Assembly (NCBI GenBank): GCA_965226185.1
Contig: CBDDCT010000002.1
Location: forward strand, 310,001-374,000
Source: CBDCYS01 sp965226185
Lineage (GTDB): Bacteria > Acidobacteriota > Terriglobia > Bryobacterales > UBA6623
DNA: 64,000 nucleotides
Reading direction: 5' to 3'
The translations under genes were made by a program, and so were the position numbers. Below are positions 34,011 through 41,660 of this stretch, in pieces. The notes beneath the pieces are model-generated. The model made no database searches and was not told where the DNA came from. It saw nothing but the letters and a program-made list of their open reading frames with translations. Each line of letters begins with the position of its first letter. Within the stretch, counting starts at the first letter, position 1.

Positions 34011-35248
34011 AGCTGCTCATCTCCGCCTATGCTTGCGAGCCGGGGCGCGGTTCCGAGGGCGGTGTCGGGTGGAACTGCGTTCGTCAGGCGGCCCGCTTCC
34101 ACGAGGTCTGGGTGCTCACGCGCAAGAACAACCGGGAGCCTATTGAAAACGCACTCAAAACCGTTCCGCTCGGCAACGTTCACTTCGCTTATTTCGACTT
34201 GCCGCGCTGGGCGCGCTTTTGGAAACGAGGGACCCGCGGACTTCACCTCTATTACTACCTATGGCAGATCGGCGCCTATCTAGCGGCCCGCAAGCTGCAT
34301 CGCCGTGTTTGTTTCGATCTGACCCATCACGTAACCTTCGTGAACTATTGGTTGCCGAGCTTGCTGCCGCTCCTGCCCGTGCCTTTTCTCTGGGGGCCGG
34401 TTGGAGGCGGTGAGTCCGCGCCCGCCGCTTTTGAGGAGTTCTGGAGCCCCCCGTGCCGGCTTTATGAGGCCTTGCGCGACGCAGCCAGAAGCCGCGCGCG
34501 TATAGACCCCTTCCTCGTCCTGTCCGCCCATCGCGCCGCCCTCGCTTTGGCAACGACCGAGGACACCAGCCGGAAGCTGCGAAGTCTGGGCTGCAACCGC
34601 GTTCTGGTTGCATCCGAAGCGGCGCTCACCAAAACAGACATCTCCAGATTGGCCGCGTTGCCGCCCGCGCCGGAAGGTGCTTTTCGTCTGCTGAGTGTCG
34701 GGCGGCTGTTGCACTGGAAAGGTTTTGCCCTGGCCATTCGCGCCTTCAGAGAGTTTCAGCAGTCCTTTCCCGCCAGTGAGTACTGGATTGTCGGCGACGG
34801 GCCGGAGCGTCGAAGCCTGGCGCAACTGGCCGGGCAGCTCGGCTTGTGGTCCCAGGTCAAGTTTTTGGGGCCGCTGCCGAGGACCGAGGTTCTCGACAAG
34901 CTGGCGCAATGTCATGTGCTCGCGCACCCCAGCCTTCATGACTCCGGAGGCTGGGTCTGCCTCGAGGCGATGGCGGCCGGCCGGCCGGTGGTGTGTTTGG
35001 ATCTCGGGGGACCGGCTCTTCAGGTCGCCCCGAGAACGGGTATCAAGGTAGCGGCCATCGAACCCCGGCAGACGGTGCGCGATCTAAGTTCCGCTTTCGC
35101 GCGGCTGGCTCGCGATCCGTCATTGTGCTCTCAGCTCGGAAAAGCCGGACAGCAGCGTGTGAAGCAGCACTTCTGTTGGGAGACCAAGGGTGAGTTCTAC
35201 CGCGAGATCTCCGAAGCTATCCTGCAGGGGAGGCGCCAAAGGGCATGA
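34007..35248 (+). CDS. Glycosyltransferase family 4 protein
   Basis: A 413-residue GT-B protein. It starts 'MKLLISAYACEPGRGSEGGVGWN', a signature of GT4 enzymes in capsule loci. The donor domain has 'FRLLSVGRLLHWKGFALAIRAF', 'WIVGDGPERRSL' and 'VLAHPSLHDSGGWVCLEAMAAGRPVVCLDLGG', where the Glu residues of EX7E can be seen. It overlaps both the preceding and the following gene by 4 bases, so it is in the same operon. Confidence 0.93.
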   Translation: MKLLISAYACEPGRGSEGGVGWNCVRQAARFHEVWVLTRKNNREPIENALKTVPLGNVHFAYFDLPRWARFWKRGTRGLHLYYYLWQIGAYLAARKLHRRVCFDLTHHVTFVNYWLPSLLPLLPVPFLWGPVGGGESAPAAFEEFWSPPCRLYEALRDAARSRARIDPFLVLSAHRAALALATTEDTSRKLRSLGCNRVLVASEAALTKTDISRLAALPPAPEGAFRLLSVGRLLHWKGFALAIRAFREFQQSFPASEYWIVGDGPERRSLAQLAGQLGLWSQVKFLGPLPRTEVLDKLAQCHVLAHPSLHDSGGWVCLEAMAAGRPVVCLDLGGPALQVAPRTGIKVAAIEPRQTVRDLSSAFARLARDPSLCSQLGKAGQQRVKQHFCWETKGEFYREISEAILQGRRQRA

Positions 35249-36705
35249 CGCAGCGGTATGCCCGGGAACTGCCCTTACTAATGGCCTTGGGCTCGGCACA
35301 AGGGCTGCTGGCGTTGTGCGTCTCGCTGTACCTGCCGATGGACCGCACGGTCTGGATCCTGCTCGCCGTCACGCCCTGTCTATTCATTGCTCCATTGTGC
35401 CTGGAACAAGCGTTTTCAAAAGTGCGGCGGCTGCTAGCCGCGCTGAACTGGAGCCACGTGCTCTGGCTGCTGCTCTTCTTGAGCGGGTTAGTGTTTCGCA
35501 GCCGCGGGGTCGAGTCGATTCAGGAGCAGCCGCTCGACGCCTGGGCGATTTACCGTGTCGCGCTTGTCGGAGTCAGTTTTCTGCTCGCCGCCACGTGGCT
35601 GTTTCGCGCGGACGTCGTTCCCCGGTTCCTATTCCGGGGCATCGTCGCCCCTTTGGCCGTTTACGCCCTGGTTTGCGTGATATCTTCACTTTGGTCGGCC
35701 CAGCCTGCCTGGACATTCTATAAGTCCGCCGAGTACCTCACACAGGTTTCGGTTCTTGCTTTGGTGCTATGGACGGCCACCAACACCGAGAGCTATAAGG
35801 TCCTGCTCGATTTTACCTGGACACTCTACGCGGCTTTGCTCGGTTCCGTTTGGGCCGGAGTGCTGATCTGGCCGCACCTGGCGATCCGCCGCGAGGCCGG
35901 AGTCGGCGTCATTGGTTTTGCTCTCAACGGGGTATTTCCGGCCGTGGGCTGGAACACCATTGGCGAGGTGTCCGCGGTGGTGTCGATCGTTTGCCTCACC
36001 AGGCTCTTTTTCCGGCCCAAGGGCCGAGCACGCGGGGCGATCTACTGTCTTGGAGCAGCGGCGGGATTGCTGACCTTGATTCTGTCATCGTCGAGAAGCT
36101 CCATTGCCGGCCTTCTGCTCGGTTGCGCGGCCGTCCTATTCGCCGCGCGGCGGACGAGGGCGCTGCTGGTGCTGACAACATTGGCACTCGTGATCGGCTG
36201 GCAAACGAGCGCGGGTGATCTGGCGACGCGCTACTTCATGCGCGGACAAGACAATCAAGCCTTCTACTCGCTAAGTGGCAGGGTGCCGCTCTGGGAACAC
36301 GGCCTCGAACAGCTTTCGGACCGGCCGCTGACCGGGTTTGGGGCTTACGCGGGGGGGCGCTTCGTTACCCTCGCCGGGTTCAATGCCAGCACGCGCGCGG
36401 GTGCTTCGTCTGTTCTCAATACCTATCTGGAAGTTCTTCTCGGCACGTCGTTGTGGGGACTTGTGCCGCTTTTGGCGGCCTGTCTGTGGACCTGGTGGGT
36501 GTTGCTTCGCGCGGCCCGGCGACTGGGAGCGAAAGGGTCGCTCGAAAGCCAGCTCTGTTTGGAAGCCATCGGGGTGTTGGGAGTTCTCACCGCGCGCTCC
36601 TGGTTCACGGTGAAATTCGTTTGGCATCCGGCGTTGCTATTCCTCGCGGTCGTTGGCTGCGCCGAATTTCTTCGCCGACAAGGCCTGGCTCGTCGGCACG
36701 TTTGA
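35245..36705 (+). CDS. O-antigen ligase/polymerase family membrane protein (Wzy-like)
   Basis: A 486-residue polytopic protein with about eleven membrane segments. The large periplasmic loop lies near 335-400 and contains the family motif region 'FYSLSGRVPLWEHGLEQLSDRPLTGFGAYAGGRF' (the Wzy_C / O-antigen ligase domain). In a Wzx/Wzy/Wza/Wzc locus it is the candidate polymerase. It is coupled to the upstream GT4 gene by an ATGA overlap. Confidence 0.9.
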   Translation: MTQRYARELPLLMALGSAQGLLALCVSLYLPMDRTVWILLAVTPCLFIAPLCLEQAFSKVRRLLAALNWSHVLWLLLFLSGLVFRSRGVESIQEQPLDAWAIYRVALVGVSFLLAATWLFRADVVPRFLFRGIVAPLAVYALVCVISSLWSAQPAWTFYKSAEYLTQVSVLALVLWTATNTESYKVLLDFTWTLYAALLGSVWAGVLIWPHLAIRREAGVGVIGFALNGVFPAVGWNTIGEVSAVVSIVCLTRLFFRPKGRARGAIYCLGAAAGLLTLILSSSRSSIAGLLLGCAAVLFAARRTRALLVLTTLALVIGWQTSAGDLATRYFMRGQDNQAFYSLSGRVPLWEHGLEQLSDRPLTGFGAYAGGRFVTLAGFNASTRAGASSVLNTYLEVLLGTSLWGLVPLLAACLWTWWVLLRAARRLGAKGSLESQLCLEAIGVLGVLTARSWFTVKFVWHPALLFLAVVGCAEFLRRQGLARRHV

Positions 36706-36740
36706 AGTGAAATCCCCGCCGACTTGTGACAGGAGGGTCG

Positions 36741-36790
36741 GAAAGCAGCTCAGAGCCCCAGGCGTGAGCCTGGGGTCAAGTCCCCCCAAA
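36741..36790. repeat. CCCCAGGC palindromic repeat, core copy
   Basis: The core 'GAGCCCCAGGCGTGAGCCTG' followed by 'GGGTCAAGTCC' is an imperfect palindrome. It belongs to the same family as 44353-44458, 46577-46682 and 46834-46873. It lies in the 102 bp gap before the WecG-type gene. Confidence 0.75.
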
Positions 36791-36807
36791 CATTAGGGTC
36801 TCCAGGC

Positions 36808-37695
36808 ATGGCATCCATCCCGAGAAATCAGATGTTCCTACCAATAAGAACCCTTGTGAGTGCGACACCAACCCTTCCGCCGAAGCACCCGGTTCTGGGT
36901 GTCGGAATCTCCGCGACCAACTATGGGCGGATTCTGCGGCTGTGCCGCCAGTGGGTCGAACAGCACCGTCAGGATCCAGCCAAAAACCGGAACGGTCACT
37001 GCATCTTTGTCTGCACGGTCAACGCCGTCATGACGGCGGTGCTGCGGCCTGCGTTCCGAACGCTCCTCAACTCCGGCGACGTCGCGACGACCGATGGCAT
37101 GCCCCTCGCCTGGGCCCTGCGATCATTTGGAGTCCGGAAACAGCCCCGTGTCTACGGACCTGATCTCATGCTGGCCCTTTGCGGCCAAGCCACTCGCCTT
37201 GGCCACCGTCTCTATCTGTTCGGCGGACGGAAAGAGGTCATCGAAGTACTGCGCCACACCCTCGCCAAGCGATTCCCGGGAATTCGATTTGCGGGATCCT
37301 ATCCGAGCCGAAACCCGCCTTCGACCCCGCAAGCTGACAGAGAATCGATCGATGCGATTCAGTCGGCAAAAGCCGATATCGTTTTCGTGGGATTCGGGCA
37401 GCCGCGCCAAGAACAATGGATCGTTGACCACCGGGACGTGCTCCCGGGCGTCGTGCTGGCGGGGGTAGGCGCCGCCTTCGATTTTCATGCCGGACGATTA
37501 CCTCAAGCGCCCCGCTGGATGCAGCGCTCGGGACTCGAATGGTTTTTCCGCCTGCTCAACGAACCACTGAGGCTCTGGAGGCGGTACGTTCTGTTCAACC
37601 CCTTGTTCTTGATGATGTGGGCGTTGCAGCTTGTTGGTTTGCTTCGGTATGGCGCCCGGCGCCAGCAACGCTCTGAAGCAACGATGACGGGCTGA
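36808..37695 (+). CDS. WecG/TagA/CpsF-family glycosyltransferase
   Basis: A 295-residue GT26 enzyme. Diagnostic blocks are 'VNAVMTAVLRPAFRTLLNSGDVATTDGMPLAWALR', 'RVYGPDLMLALCGQATRLGHRLYLFGG', 'ADIVFVGFGQPRQEQWI' and 'GVGAAFDFHAGRLPQAPRWMQRSGLEWFFRLLNEP'. The conserved Asp in 'TTDGMP' is the expected base. Family members add N-acetylmannosaminuronate or similar residues to polyprenyl-linked intermediates. It is peripheral to the inner membrane. Confidence 0.94.
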   Translation: MASIPRNQMFLPIRTLVSATPTLPPKHPVLGVGISATNYGRILRLCRQWVEQHRQDPAKNRNGHCIFVCTVNAVMTAVLRPAFRTLLNSGDVATTDGMPLAWALRSFGVRKQPRVYGPDLMLALCGQATRLGHRLYLFGGRKEVIEVLRHTLAKRFPGIRFAGSYPSRNPPSTPQADRESIDAIQSAKADIVFVGFGQPRQEQWIVDHRDVLPGVVLAGVGAAFDFHAGRLPQAPRWMQRSGLEWFFRLLNEPLRLWRRYVLFNPLFLMMWALQLVGLLRYGARRQQRSEATMTG

Positions 37696-37837
37696 TTCGG
37701 GAGTAACCCGCATCTTTTTCATCGTGGCCAAGGTGTCGGACCCATCGTGGCAACCCTAGCCCACGACCACCTAGCGCGGACCAGCCGCAACGAAAAAGTG
37801 CTTGGCCGCTGCCGGCTTGAGCGCACAGGCGTGGAGA

Positions 37838-37872
37838 CCGCTCCCTCGCGGTCGCGGCTCTGTTTGGGACTA
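37838..37872. repeat. Solo arm of the CAGAGCCGCGCCCGC palindrome family
   Basis: The sequence 'GCGGTCGCGGCTCTGTTTGG' matches the right arm and flank of the element at 29025-29134. No matching left arm is present. It lies 21 bases before the TTG start of the next glycosyltransferase. Confidence 0.5.
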
Positions 37873-37892
37873 CCAACACGGGTCAAACTCCA

Positions 37893-39206
37893 TTGAAAGT
37901 ACTGCTGCTTCATAATCGCTACCGCCAGCTTGGCGGAGAAGACCGTGTTGCGGCCCTGGAGGCCTCCTTGCTGCGCCGGCACGGGATTGAGGTGGTCGAG
38001 CCGGATTTTGAGAACGCCGTCTCTTCCCAAAACCGCTTGCGGGAAACCTTCGAACTGGTTGCTCAGTCGGCCTGGTCGGCGGACTCCTACGAGCGGGTCC
38101 GCGGGCTTTGCGAAGTCCACCGGCCCAACGTCGCCCATGTTCACAACTTCTGGTTGCGTATGTCTCCTTCGGTTCACGCTGCTTGCCGGGACGCCGGAGT
38201 TCCGGCCGTTCAAAGCCTCCACAACTATCGGATCGCTTGTGTCAACGCCATGCTGTTGAGAAACGGCGGAGTCTGCGAAGCCTGCGTCGGGAAAGTGCCC
38301 TGGCGCGGCGCGGTGCGCCGCTGCTACCGTGGCTCGTTTTGGGCTTCGGCCGCCGTGGCCGGCATGATCGTCTCGAACCGGATACGTCAAACCTGGACAC
38401 GAGAGCCCGCGGCGTTCGTGACTCCTTCGGAGCACTCCCGCGGCAAGCTGCTAGCGGCAGGTTTACCGCCGGGCCGGACCTTCGTCAAACCGAATTTCGC
38501 TGAGGACCCCGGGGAACCTGCTTCGGCCCCTTCCACGTCGGACTATGCCGTGTTTCTCGGCAGACTCTCCCGCGAAAAGGGAGTGGACGTTCTTCTTCGC
38601 GCTTGGGGAAGATCCAAGCTGGGCGCCTACCGGCGGCTCGTGATCGCCGGCGACGGCCCGGAGCGGGCTGATTTGGAACAGCTTGCCGTCGGCCTTGGCC
38701 TTTACCCTCCGGCTGTCACGTTCACCGGCCGTCTCGCTCCGGAAGCTGCTCAGCGGCTTTTGAAGAGTTCCCGGGTTCTGATCGCCCCCTCGATCGGATA
38801 CGAGACGTTCGGACTGGTTGTGATCGAAGCGTTTTCTCATGGGCGTCCAGTGATCGCTTCGCATCTGGGTGCATTCGCCGAACTCGTCGGCCACGGGACC
38901 AACGGCTTGAGCGCCGGTCCAACAGATGTCGCCGCGCTGAGCGAGGCCTTCGACCGGATCCTTGGAAACGCCAGGCTGACGGACACCCTCGGGGACAACG
39001 CACGCCAGACGTACCTGGGGCGATACACGCCCGAGATGAACTTCGAGAAACTGCTGCAAATTTACCGCTACGCCATCCAGCAGAGCGGAAACCCTCTGCC
39101 CGAGATGCTCCAGGCGTTCGCTGTCGCGGGTTCTTCCGCATCCCAGCTTCGTCCCGCGGCGGCTGCCCGGGCCGCGGCGGCATCCGCTGCGGCTAGCCTC
39201 CGATAG
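37893..39206 (+). CDS. Glycosyltransferase family 4 protein with Ala-rich tail
   Basis: A 437-residue GT-B protein starting at TTG 37893 ('MKVLLLHNRYRQLGGEDRVA'). The acceptor domain includes 'VAHVHNFWLRMSPSVHAACRDAGVPAVQSLHNYR' and a cysteine pair ('GVCEACVG') common in this subfamily. The donor domain has 'DYAVFLGRLSREKGVDVLLRAW', 'VIAGDGPERADL' and 'VLIAPSIGYETFGLVVIEAFSHGRPVIAS'. The last ~25 residues are low-complexity Ala/Arg and probably disordered. It is probably the third repeat-unit glycosyltransferase of the locus. Confidence 0.92.
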   Translation: MKVLLLHNRYRQLGGEDRVAALEASLLRRHGIEVVEPDFENAVSSQNRLRETFELVAQSAWSADSYERVRGLCEVHRPNVAHVHNFWLRMSPSVHAACRDAGVPAVQSLHNYRIACVNAMLLRNGGVCEACVGKVPWRGAVRRCYRGSFWASAAVAGMIVSNRIRQTWTREPAAFVTPSEHSRGKLLAAGLPPGRTFVKPNFAEDPGEPASAPSTSDYAVFLGRLSREKGVDVLLRAWGRSKLGAYRRLVIAGDGPERADLEQLAVGLGLYPPAVTFTGRLAPEAAQRLLKSSRVLIAPSIGYETFGLVVIEAFSHGRPVIASHLGAFAELVGHGTNGLSAGPTDVAALSEAFDRILGNARLTDTLGDNARQTYLGRYTPEMNFEKLLQIYRYAIQQSGNPLPEMLQAFAVAGSSASQLRPAAAARAAAASAAASLR

Positions 39207-39218
39207 GTCCCTCCCACC

Positions 39219-39623
39219 GTGAGCCCGCTTCGACCCATCCTTTCCGCACGCCTTCCATTGATTCTGCTGGCCGCCTGGGTTGGATGGATTCTGTTCTCTT
39301 CGTCCGACCTGGCAATCAACTGGGCGTACGGCCTCTACGAGGCGCTTTTTGGAGCGGCGGATAACCCGTCGAGGATCGATGCGCGCCACTTGGCACAGAA
39401 GGTGTACCACGTGGCTCTTTTCGTTGTCTTGAGCCGCTTGCTGGCCCCGTGTCTGCGAGCCGAAAAGAGCAGACGGGTCATCTTGATGGCCTTTTGGTGC
39501 TTCGCGATCGGTATCCTAAGCGAAGCCCTGCAGTTCATTACCTCCTCCCGAACCCCTTCCCTCTCCGACGCGATGATCAACGGTCTCAGCGGTACGCTTG
39601 CTGGTTTCGTTTGGTTTCGCTAG
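39219..39623 (+). CDS. VanZ-like membrane protein
   Basis: A 134-residue protein starting at GTG 39219, 12 bases after the glycosyltransferase. There are four predicted membrane segments with the VanZ signature: 'HVALFVVLSRLL', then 'IGILSEALQFITSSRTPSLSDAMINGLSG', carrying the conserved E-x-x-Q, R and D-x-x-x-N residues. VanZ-like proteins recur at the ends of EPS and exosortase loci. Their biochemical role is not established. Confidence 0.88.
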   Translation: MSPLRPILSARLPLILLAAWVGWILFSSSDLAINWAYGLYEALFGAADNPSRIDARHLAQKVYHVALFVVLSRLLAPCLRAEKSRRVILMAFWCFAIGILSEALQFITSSRTPSLSDAMINGLSGTLAGFVWFR

Positions 39624-39701
39624 CCGGCGAATTTCCGTGCCGGGACCGAAACCGCGCGGGACCGTCCGCATCGCAGCCGGTCTGGGCCCGCCTCTCCCCC
39701 G

Positions 39702-39726
39702 GAAGGACCGTTTGCGACGGTCCTTC
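39702..39726 (+). terminator. Candidate stem-loop terminator after the EPS operon
   Basis: A perfect 10 bp stem (GAAGGACCGT / ACGGTCCTTC) with a 5 nt loop, about 80 bases after the VanZ-like stop. There is no T-run, so termination rather than a REP-like unit is uncertain. Confidence 0.4.
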
Positions 39727-39741
39727 GCCAACTTTCCCATG

Positions 39742-39805
39742 CCGCGTAGGTTGACCGCAGGCTTGCGCGCGGGATCTGTTCCTGCTTCCCGAGTATTCCT
39801 CCACG
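39742..39805. repeat. Diverged copy of the CCCCAGGC repeat
   Basis: The order 'GGTTGACCGCAGGCTTGCGC' then 'GGGATCTGTTCCTGCTTCCCGA' and 'CCACG' follows 44404-44462 closely, with mismatches that break the palindrome. It abuts the dehydrogenase fragment starting near 39834. Confidence 0.55.
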
Positions 39806-39833
39806 TTTGCTTTTGCTCGGGACGCTGTTGGTG

Positions 39834-40043
39834 ATGGAAACCAAGGGCCGCAAGATGATCGGCCAAGATTTCTCGGTCCACGCGCGCCTCTCGCAACATT
39901 TGAAGGATGTCCGTCTGATCCTTGCGGCCGGAGAGCGCTCGGGAGCGCACCTGCCTCTGTCGGGACTGCACCGAAGGCTGGAAGAAGCCGAGGCTGCCGG
40001 TCTCGGCGATGCGGACAACAGCGCGGTCATCAGGGCTTTCTAA
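39834..40043 (+). pseudogene. 3-hydroxyisobutyrate-dehydrogenase-like gene, 3' fragment
   Basis: The last ~69 codons resemble the C-terminal helical end of beta-hydroxyacid dehydrogenases (GarR/MmsB type): 'ARLSQHLKDVRLILAAGERSG', 'LPLSGLHRRLEEAEAAGLGDADNSAVIRAF'. No Rossmann domain or start is present upstream, where a diverged palindromic repeat begins. A complete enzyme is about 290 residues. This is the third type of gene 3' end stranded beside a repeat in this window. Confidence 0.75.
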
Positions 40044-40064
40044 TCTAAGCTGCGCGGTCTTTCC

Positions 40065-41264
40065 TCAACGACGAGGGGCCGAGCCTGTTTCAAGCCCGCG
40101 CAGCGGGGGCGCCTGCTCCCACAGCCTCTCAGCGAGCAACCGATTTGTCTCATCGTAGACGTGGACCACATCCCAAAAATGCTCTTCCCCCGGTTGCAGG
40201 GCGCGGCTGAAATCGAGAACCGCGGCCTCGGGCCGGCGTTTTCGCAGCCGTTCGACTTGACGCGACGCCTCCTCGTACACGAACGCCAGGGGCCGCACCC
40301 AAACCGCGGCGCGCCCGGGATCGAGCCCATAGCCTTCGGCGACAACTTTCGGGCCGTAGGCGGGGTCGAGCACGGCGGCCGGCTGCAACACGCAGACCGG
40401 GCGGTAGCCATAGACCGCCGACAACTCGATCACTTTTTCCCAGTTCGCAAGATAGGCCGCCACATGTCCCCGGACCCAGCCGGGGTCATTGAGAATCTCT
40501 TCGGGCGAACGGGCATTCGCCCCAACGTGGAGCCCGGGCTTTCGCTCTTCGTCCCCGGCGAAGCGAGCCCGTAGCGCCTGGTAGAGATAACTGCGGTCCA
40601 ACACGAGCCGCCACAAAGGCGCGCGCCGGTTATCGCGATATTCCTCCCAGGCGGCTTCAAGGGTTTGGAAATTGTAGGGGAAGTTCGGCCGCGACTCGTA
40701 GTTGAGCGGCAACATCAGATCATTGAAGCCGTCGTAGAGAACTACCAGGTCGGGATCGTATTCCACGACGGTAAACAATAGTTGAGCCACGGTCTGCCGG
40801 GAAACCGACGATTGGATCCCCGCGTTGATGACCTCGATGTCGCGTCCCGGGCGGCGTTCCCGCAGCAGAGCGCGCAGGGCCCCGGGCAACGTGTCCTCGT
40901 AAGTTGTTCCCAATTGCACCGCCGACGACCCGAGCACGGCGGCGCGCCACTGCCCGGGGGGCTTTTCCCGCGGCAGCGAGTAGTCCAACTCCTCGACGCG
41001 AAAACCGTCTTGATTGGTGAAGTGATGCACCAGCCGCGTGTTGCGGGACATGATGTTCGCCGCCAGCTTCACGTCGTGACTGATGAAGCGGGCGTTCTCA
41101 TGCGGCCGGAACATCACGTAGGGGTAGAGGCGGTTGTAGAAGGGAATGGTCAGCCGGTCCTCGGCGCGGCCGGCCAAAATCCACTCGGCTGACAAGACCG
41201 CGGCCGCGGCCGCGGCGGAACTCAGGATCAGGTAAAGCCCGGCGGCGCGCCATTGCTTCGACAT
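40065..41264 (-). CDS. SGNH/GDSL-type hydrolase, membrane-anchored
   Basis: A 399-residue protein with an N-terminal signal or anchor ('GLYLILSSAAAAAAVLSAEWILA'). The SGNH blocks are visible: nucleophile Ser in 'AAVLGSSAVQLG', Gly in 'EVINAGIQSS', Asn in 'VLYDGFNDLMLP', and the Asp/His pair near the C-terminus ('FWDVVHVYDETNRLLAERLW'). The family removes or adds acyl groups on carbohydrates. Its position beside the EPS genes, in convergent orientation, suggests polysaccharide modification in the periplasm. Confidence 0.82.
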   Translation of the reverse strand: MSKQWRAAGLYLILSSAAAAAAVLSAEWILAGRAEDRLTIPFYNRLYPYVMFRPHENARFISHDVKLAANIMSRNTRLVHHFTNQDGFRVEELDYSLPREKPPGQWRAAVLGSSAVQLGTTYEDTLPGALRALLRERRPGRDIEVINAGIQSSVSRQTVAQLLFTVVEYDPDLVVLYDGFNDLMLPLNYESRPNFPYNFQTLEAAWEEYRDNRRAPLWRLVLDRSYLYQALRARFAGDEERKPGLHVGANARSPEEILNDPGWVRGHVAAYLANWEKVIELSAVYGYRPVCVLQPAAVLDPAYGPKVVAEGYGLDPGRAAVWVRPLAFVYEEASRQVERLRKRRPEAAVLDFSRALQPGEEHFWDVVHVYDETNRLLAERLWEQAPPLRGLETGSAPRR

Positions 41265-41660
41265 GGACCTTTATCTTATTGCGCCGCCAGGCAGTAATAA
41301 TGCGTCCTCCGCCATGACCGCGACGAACGCGCCGGCATCGGGTAGGGTTCCCGAGCAAGAACTGCTGCTGCACCTAGTTTGAGCGATTGGCTGCCGGAAA
41401 GCCACCTCGCCTGCTTCGTCAGCGACATGGCCGGTCAGCCGGTTTCTTAGTTGCCGAAGCACTCACCAAGGCGGATTCAGCGCCTCCAATTTGCACGGTT
41501 CGAGTTAGCATACGTGCCGGTAAACCACTTTCTGCAGTGACGAATCCTGCTCTCTTCGGGCAGGGGGTTCAGCCGAAGGTCCGAATCTTGCAGATAGGGG
41601 ACAAGCGTCAACAGGGCCTTCGACTGCCCGTGATATATTGATGATTCCGCAGTATTTTCC
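41265..41660. other. Non-coding gap upstream of valS
   Basis: No gene, tRNA or T-box motif is recognisable. The only structured piece is a weak 'CCTGC...GCAGG' stem near 41548-41565. It probably contains the divergent promoters of the SGNH hydrolase gene and valS. Confidence 0.5.

Noticed and set aside
41265..41660. Possible tRNA or T-box leader upstream of valS
   Set aside because: The 'GGTTCGAGTTAGC' stretch does not sit in a cloverleaf, and no T-box sequence or specifier stem was found.
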